Assembly (NCBI GenBank): GCA_963556495.2
Contig: OY747702.1
Coordinates: forward strand, 15,161,403-15,225,402
Reading direction: 5' to 3'
DNA: 64,000 nt
Source: Valencia hispanica
Taxonomy: Eukaryota > Chordata > Actinopteri > Cyprinodontiformes > Valenciidae
The notes below the pieces were generated by a model. The model saw nothing but the letters and a program-made list of their open reading frames with translations. It did not search any database and was not told the DNA's origin. Both the position numbers and the translations under genes were made by a program. Positions 59,156-64,000 of this stretch are shown piece after piece. Position 1 is the stretch's first letter, and each line of letters opens with the position of its first letter.

Positions 59156-62100
59156 TTTGGAACTTGTTATTGTAAACCAAAACTTTGGACTATGAATATG
59201 ACCACTTGGCTGGAAGAGGTCTCATATGTATCTTTTAAGCATGTGCGGTGAGCAGCATTGTTGGAAAGATAAAACAATAAATAAAAAAATATCCAAAGTG
59301 CATTAAAATGCAACATCTTAATAATAATAAAAACAAAACAAGAATAAGAATAATATCATGAATTCATCACAAAATAATTGTACTCAAAATTAAGGTGAAA
59401 TATTTTTATGAATTGTAGCTACTGCACTGTAAGAGAAAAACATTTTTTACACATCTTTGCTAAGAAGTACCAACCAACTTGTCCATGTATATACAGTATA
59501 TCAGGATTATACACAGTCATTTTTGATGAACCAACAAGAATGAAATAAACTGTAGCATGGACATTTTATCTACCTTCTCTGAACATTTAGCAGCTCTCCA
59601 AACTCCAGAGCATCCATTACTTTGACAGGTGACTGGACTCAGCACAGTGTGCCATTTATCATTACTTCAGCACTTTTTAAGTATCTTTAAGTACACTTTA
59701 CAAATGTGTCCTAAAACTGTAGGGAAGAATTTTGTCCCAGTCATTTTAGACGTGTTGTTCCTTGTAATATACCAACATAAATCATAAAATCCTTCAACCC
59801 TCCTTGACTTTTGATCTTACAGCAACCTACACTCATGAACCGGAGCTGATTTCCATCTGCTTTGCTGCTGGGTGTGTCTTTTAAAGCAGACATGAAAATC
59901 CCTCACCTTTCGGCAAAATTCGACCACTTTGAATCCAAGCAAGGTTACCTACATGCATCTTGAAGGTCCGATGAGAAAATATTTTTTTTGGGGGGTGGCT
60001 TAATATATGAGAACGAGGTTTTATGGATTAACCAGTTTGACTATTAACCACAGGGGTGAAATATTGCGGAGGATTTTTTAATCCTCTGTTAAGACTTCTC
60101 CAACACTGCCAAAGTGAAAAAATAAAAAAACTAAGAAAACATCAGCCGTAATCAGTGAGGCGCCACCCACACGGACATAGCAGCGAGCAGCAAGTCTTTC
60201 GGGAGAGCAGTCTTCATGTTACCGACAGGAGCTGGAGTTACAATTACTTTTTACGCCCCGCTGAGTTATTTAGGACTGAAATCTGTTTTGACCACTCTAC
60301 AGTTTTATTTTGGCTGGCCGATGGTGTCTTCGGCATACAAGCAGAGCGGAACAAAGCTCTTTTTGCACTAAAGCCTGGTTTCTGCTTCTTCGTCTGCAGA
60401 GGTGCAGGGACACGTGCCGCCATCATATGTCGATGCAGGGCTCTCCTATGGCCACGCAACAACGGACAGAGTAGAGCCCAATCTTTTAACATCCATCGAA
60501 CGCAACGGAGAGCGCACGTTTGTGATTGGCCCGCCCAAGATCATTTCACCAGAACAGTGCTCTATAGTTGATGTAATTAGTAGTCAATGCAGCTTTTTGC
60601 CACTAGATGCTTTATATTGCAAAGCCAGTTTATCTAATATGGTCTTTTGGTGATTTTGAACACCAGGAAGTGTAGAGAACAACAAAACAGACGGCTGTGT
60701 TTGTTTACATGCATTTTTTGAGTATTCTATGAGCTGCACTTCTAGTAAAAAGCTTTTGAGCTCAATCAAAACTCTCAACGCTCTCCGTCGGCCATTGCTC
60801 CTTGAGTGGATGTGCGTTTACAAGCTGAAGTAAATAAACATTCAGTGCTGCTGAGCAGCAGCGTATCCAGGAGGTTTATACAGTGGGGCTAATAGGTCCC
60901 AGGGTGGGTCTTGTGCTGTCGCACCAAAATAAAATCAGAGATGTTTTTTTAGTTGGGGACCCGACCTGAACACATTTTAGATTTGTCATCTTTTTTTGCT
61001 ACGGTTTATGTGACAAAGTAGTGTCTTATCCCAACTAATTATTTAAAATGTTGACAGATTTATTGAGTGCTAAAGTAATAATATAACATATATATTCTAA
61101 AAAACAAACAGTTGCAGCTCTAGAAGGAAAAAAATAATGTAAAACTACATTTGTTAGGACTGAAATTGATATTCACTGAAGTAGCAAAAGTCTGACGAGC
61201 CACATGTTCGGTACGAAACACAAGCATGTGAGACACTTACATATTTGTGTACTGCATATACTCTATATATAAACACTACTGAGATAACCCTGTTGTTTTT
61301 GCTCTAATTACAATGAAATGTTTAGGAATATGGAATTATATGCATCAATTCTTTATGCATTAGGTTAATTTTTATTGTTTAAGTGTGCTAAACTAAATTA
61401 CATGTGGTTTGTAAAGGTAGTAATTTACATTTTATGCTCATACTACAACTTTTTACTCTGTGCTACAAAACCATCAGTCTCTGTAGCACCAGTGCTACGG
61501 ACATACAGCCCTGCTCAGTATTTACTGAGGTCCCTCAGGTCTCTTAAGTTGATTTTTTTTGTTCTATAACTTCCAGTAATGGTTAAAAAGATTGTTGTTG
61601 TTTTCTTTATTAAAAGTAGGTAAATAATAAAAAGCACCATATGGCAAGGGCTGAAGTTATAATATAATATATTTTATACTTTTTTTATGAAGTTATATTA
61701 TCTGTTGATGAGTTATTTTTAAAAATTGATTGGCATTTTCTCTATATCGTCCACCCCAAGTATAGATACTGTAACATACATTCATCCAGGCCAGTACCTG
61801 TCCTTCATTTTTTATTATTTTTTTCTCAAAGTGCAACAGATTGTGCTTTAAAATATAAAATCTTCTTCCAAAGGAGCACGCCCCTAGAACCCTCTAAAAG
61901 GGTTGTGTCCTTCTCATCTTTTTTTCAACCCTAGACAGGTCTGTTAAAGACGGGGTTGCTCATTCCTGCCTGCTTGTGTTTTATTGTTGTGTCATGTGCA
62001 GCAGATGGTTGGTTTCTCTGAGCAATGGCAAAAATCTTGAGGGTCATTGTTATGTTACATAACGGCTCATAAACATTTTCATCTGTTTAGTTTTTCATAA

Positions 62101-63505
62101 ATCTAATCTCCTCTGTGCCCTGATGATAATGCAGACTGACAGATTTCCTGAAGTGCTTTAAAGTACCGGGATTAGCAACATGTTAAAGCAGATACGGCTC
62201 AAACAATGTCCTTTTCGAGTGGGCTCTGAAACATTTAACGCTCTATTTCGCCACACTCTTTTTTTCTTTTCTTTTTTTTTAAATCCTACAGCCAAAGTCG
62301 GTGCTGCTTTCATTTAGCACTTTGCGCTGTGCTTCAGATGTGCAGCTACCTCTTGTAAAGCAGAGCTGACATGAACAGGCACTGCTTCATTTTTCAGAGA
62401 ATTATTCATCACACCGCCTGGGTTCCCTCCATCACTGCAGAGCAGAACAGAAGAAACCAAACAGATCCCTTTAAATTTTCTCCCCGAACATCTATTGCAT
62501 TAAACATGTTCAGTTCAATTAGTTATTTTAAAACTTAATGAGATAATGTGTAGAATTGCGATCAGGAGGCGTACTTTTTCCCCATGTGCAGCATTGAAAG
62601 AAACCTAACATCATTCGGTATAATATCCAGAAATCAAATGGAACCAAAAAAGATCCAAAAACTATACATTAGTGTTGATGGATGTTTCTTGTTCTAGAGA
62701 ACAAGTTGTTGGTTTGAGATAGTAGAACCCTTTATTCAATTCTGATATTTTGTAGAAGTAATGAAAAAAGGGAAAATGACATTTTCTTGATTTACAAGAA
62801 TAGTTTGTGACCACTTCGAAAACCCAAAACATCATAAGTTTTTTATGCGAATGCAGAACATAGGGAGACCACTCGTGAAGTATGACATATTTTCACAGTA
62901 GCTTTTACCCTGACACCACCACCCCCTTCACTCGTTAAACACAAATTCAAATGAATATTTAGGCAAATAAATCCAGTTGAAATTTGAAACAGACCCTTTA
63001 CCTTTTTTCCTCACTGTTTGGCATTGAATCAGAAAAAAACGTTTGCTTTTTTAGGTCAGTTATGATTATCTAAATAATTTATTTTTAATAATTGGTTGAA
63101 AGATGAGAAAACTGCTTAGTTATTTTCTTTTTATTAATTCAGAATGTTGCAATTACTAAGCCTTTAAACAATTTATTAAAACCTGCCTGAGGATGTCATA
63201 ATTTTGCCCACTTCTGAGGTGTTTATTTACAACATTTGAATTAAACAAAGAGACACTTCTGAATTAATTTTAGAGTAAAACTTCAAATAAACTGCTTCCT
63301 TGTGTGACATTATGGAAAAATCCAAGTAAATCGGTTAACATATTAGGAAGAGAATTGTGAAACTCCTCGGGTCTGATCCATCTTTGGATACAACTTCCAG
63401 ATGCCTGAAGGAGCCACATTTATCTGTTTAGACATATAGAGGGATTATATCAGCCTACGTCACTCCCTGCTGTACCGCGTGTCGTCTGCAGAAAGAGACA
63501 CGATC

Positions 63506-63616
63506 ATGTCTTGTTGTGCTGTTGGTTGCACAATAAAGACTCGCACCTCTTTTCAAAGAAAAACAAAAAACGCCTGGTTGCAAGCTTTTAAAAGAAGCGA
63601 TTGGAACGATGATTGA
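63506..63616 (+). pseudogene. Possible THAP-domain fragment
   Basis: A 36-codon frame starts MSCCAVGCTIKTRTSFQRKT and continues KNAWLQAFKRSDWNDD before a TGA. A C-x2-4-C pair next to the N-terminal Met, then a W-L-x-A-x-K-R-x-D-W block, is the pattern of a THAP zinc finger (first two ligands and the conserved Trp region). The usual FHRFP segment is shortened. The downstream C and H ligands are not in frame. It could be the start of a P-element-like transposase or of a retrocopy. Short length keeps confidence low. Confidence 0.35.
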
Positions 63617-64000
63617 AAATGGAACAATCAAGGGCGTTGGTTTGTTTTTAGAATTGCCAGGGACAATAACCATAAACTTGAGTGTGATTTGAAGATTGCT
63701 GGGGAAAGTATTATTTAATATCCATATATAAGTATTAATCTGTTGGATGTTTCATTACAATACGCACTGCAGGTGTTGAAAATCGCACCTTTATTCAAAT
63801 AATAAAAGTTGAAAGCCTGATGGGTTTTGTCTTGTTTTTCAAAAGGCTCTAAAAACCGCTGTTAGGCTGTTGGCCGGCAAGCATCATTAGCATCCACATC
63901 CTAGCACAAACAACAATGTTGGCTATATTAATAATATACTCACATGAGAAGAAGAATGTGCAACAAAGCAAATGTTTTCCCTTCGTAACCCTTGCCATTC

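Larger units (their letters stand above)
57828..64000 (+). other. il1rapl2: Downstream flank, presumed il1rapl2 intron 6
   Basis: The donor at 57828 has no matching acceptor that I could identify in this window. Besides the listed repeats, 59160-63500 holds mainly AT-rich sequence. A 138-residue open frame at 60155-60571 has no recognisable domain. GGTTTCTGCTTCTTCGTCTG at 60385 resembles the end of a Harbinger-type MITE, without a visible partner end. Confidence 0.75.

Noticed and set aside
60155..60571. 138-residue open frame in the downstream intron
   Set aside because: No recognisable domain. Part overlaps a GGTTTCTGCTTCTTCGTC segment typical of Harbinger-type MITE ends, so it is more likely non-coding transposon sequence.
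57828..64000. Search for il1rapl2 exon 7 (Ig3)
   Set aside because: No frame here shows the TDKPPK linker, the YWMKGEKF-type segment or an acceptor in the right phase. The exon must lie beyond the window.

Overview
This is teleost fish genomic DNA. It is one stretch of a large, intron-dominated gene, filled with the transposons typical of fish genomes: Tc1/mariner, hAT, L2-like LINEs and tRNA-derived SINEs. No bacterial, organellar or viral genes were recognised.

The only host gene supported is il1rapl2 (interleukin-1 receptor accessory protein-like 2, an X-linked synaptic-organiser gene in mammals), on the + strand. Four consecutive coding exons are readable, with correct splice sites and matching phases: 13142-13311, 16239-16342, 57409-57595 and 57674-57827. 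Together they encode Ig domain 1 (first two exons) and Ig domain 2 (last two) of the ectodomain. The signal-peptide exon, Ig3, the transmembrane segment, the TIR domain and the C-terminal tail are not in the window. The introns are very uneven: 2.9 kb, 41.1 kb and 78 bp, with open-ended introns on both sides.

Layout. 1-13141: presumed upstream intron, with a decayed hAT transposase, a GATA microsatellite, a minisatellite, a V-type SINE and Tc1 relics. 13142-16342: exons 3 and 4 and the intron between them. 16343-57408: giant intron. Its main structure is a nested stack at 24.9-32.7 kb: two copies of one LINE-plus-unknown-repeat unit lie tail to tail, one broken by a Tc1 element and the other by a hAT element that itself holds an L2-like LINE. 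The giant intron also has a nearly intact DD34E Tc1 element (35.8-37.3 kb), a hAT MITE inside a LINE reverse transcriptase (41-43 kb), a Tc1 element lacking its DNA-binding domain (50.4-51.9 kb) and LINE relics (53.4-57.1 kb). 57409-57827: exons 5 and 6. 57828-64000: downstream intron, with a hairpin MITE, other repeats and a small THAP-like fragment.

Exon numbers follow the usual mammalian scheme (exon 2 carries the start codon and signal peptide) and are inferred. Repeat family names come from recognised motifs, ends and target-site duplications. Boundaries are exact only where a target-site duplication is quoted.
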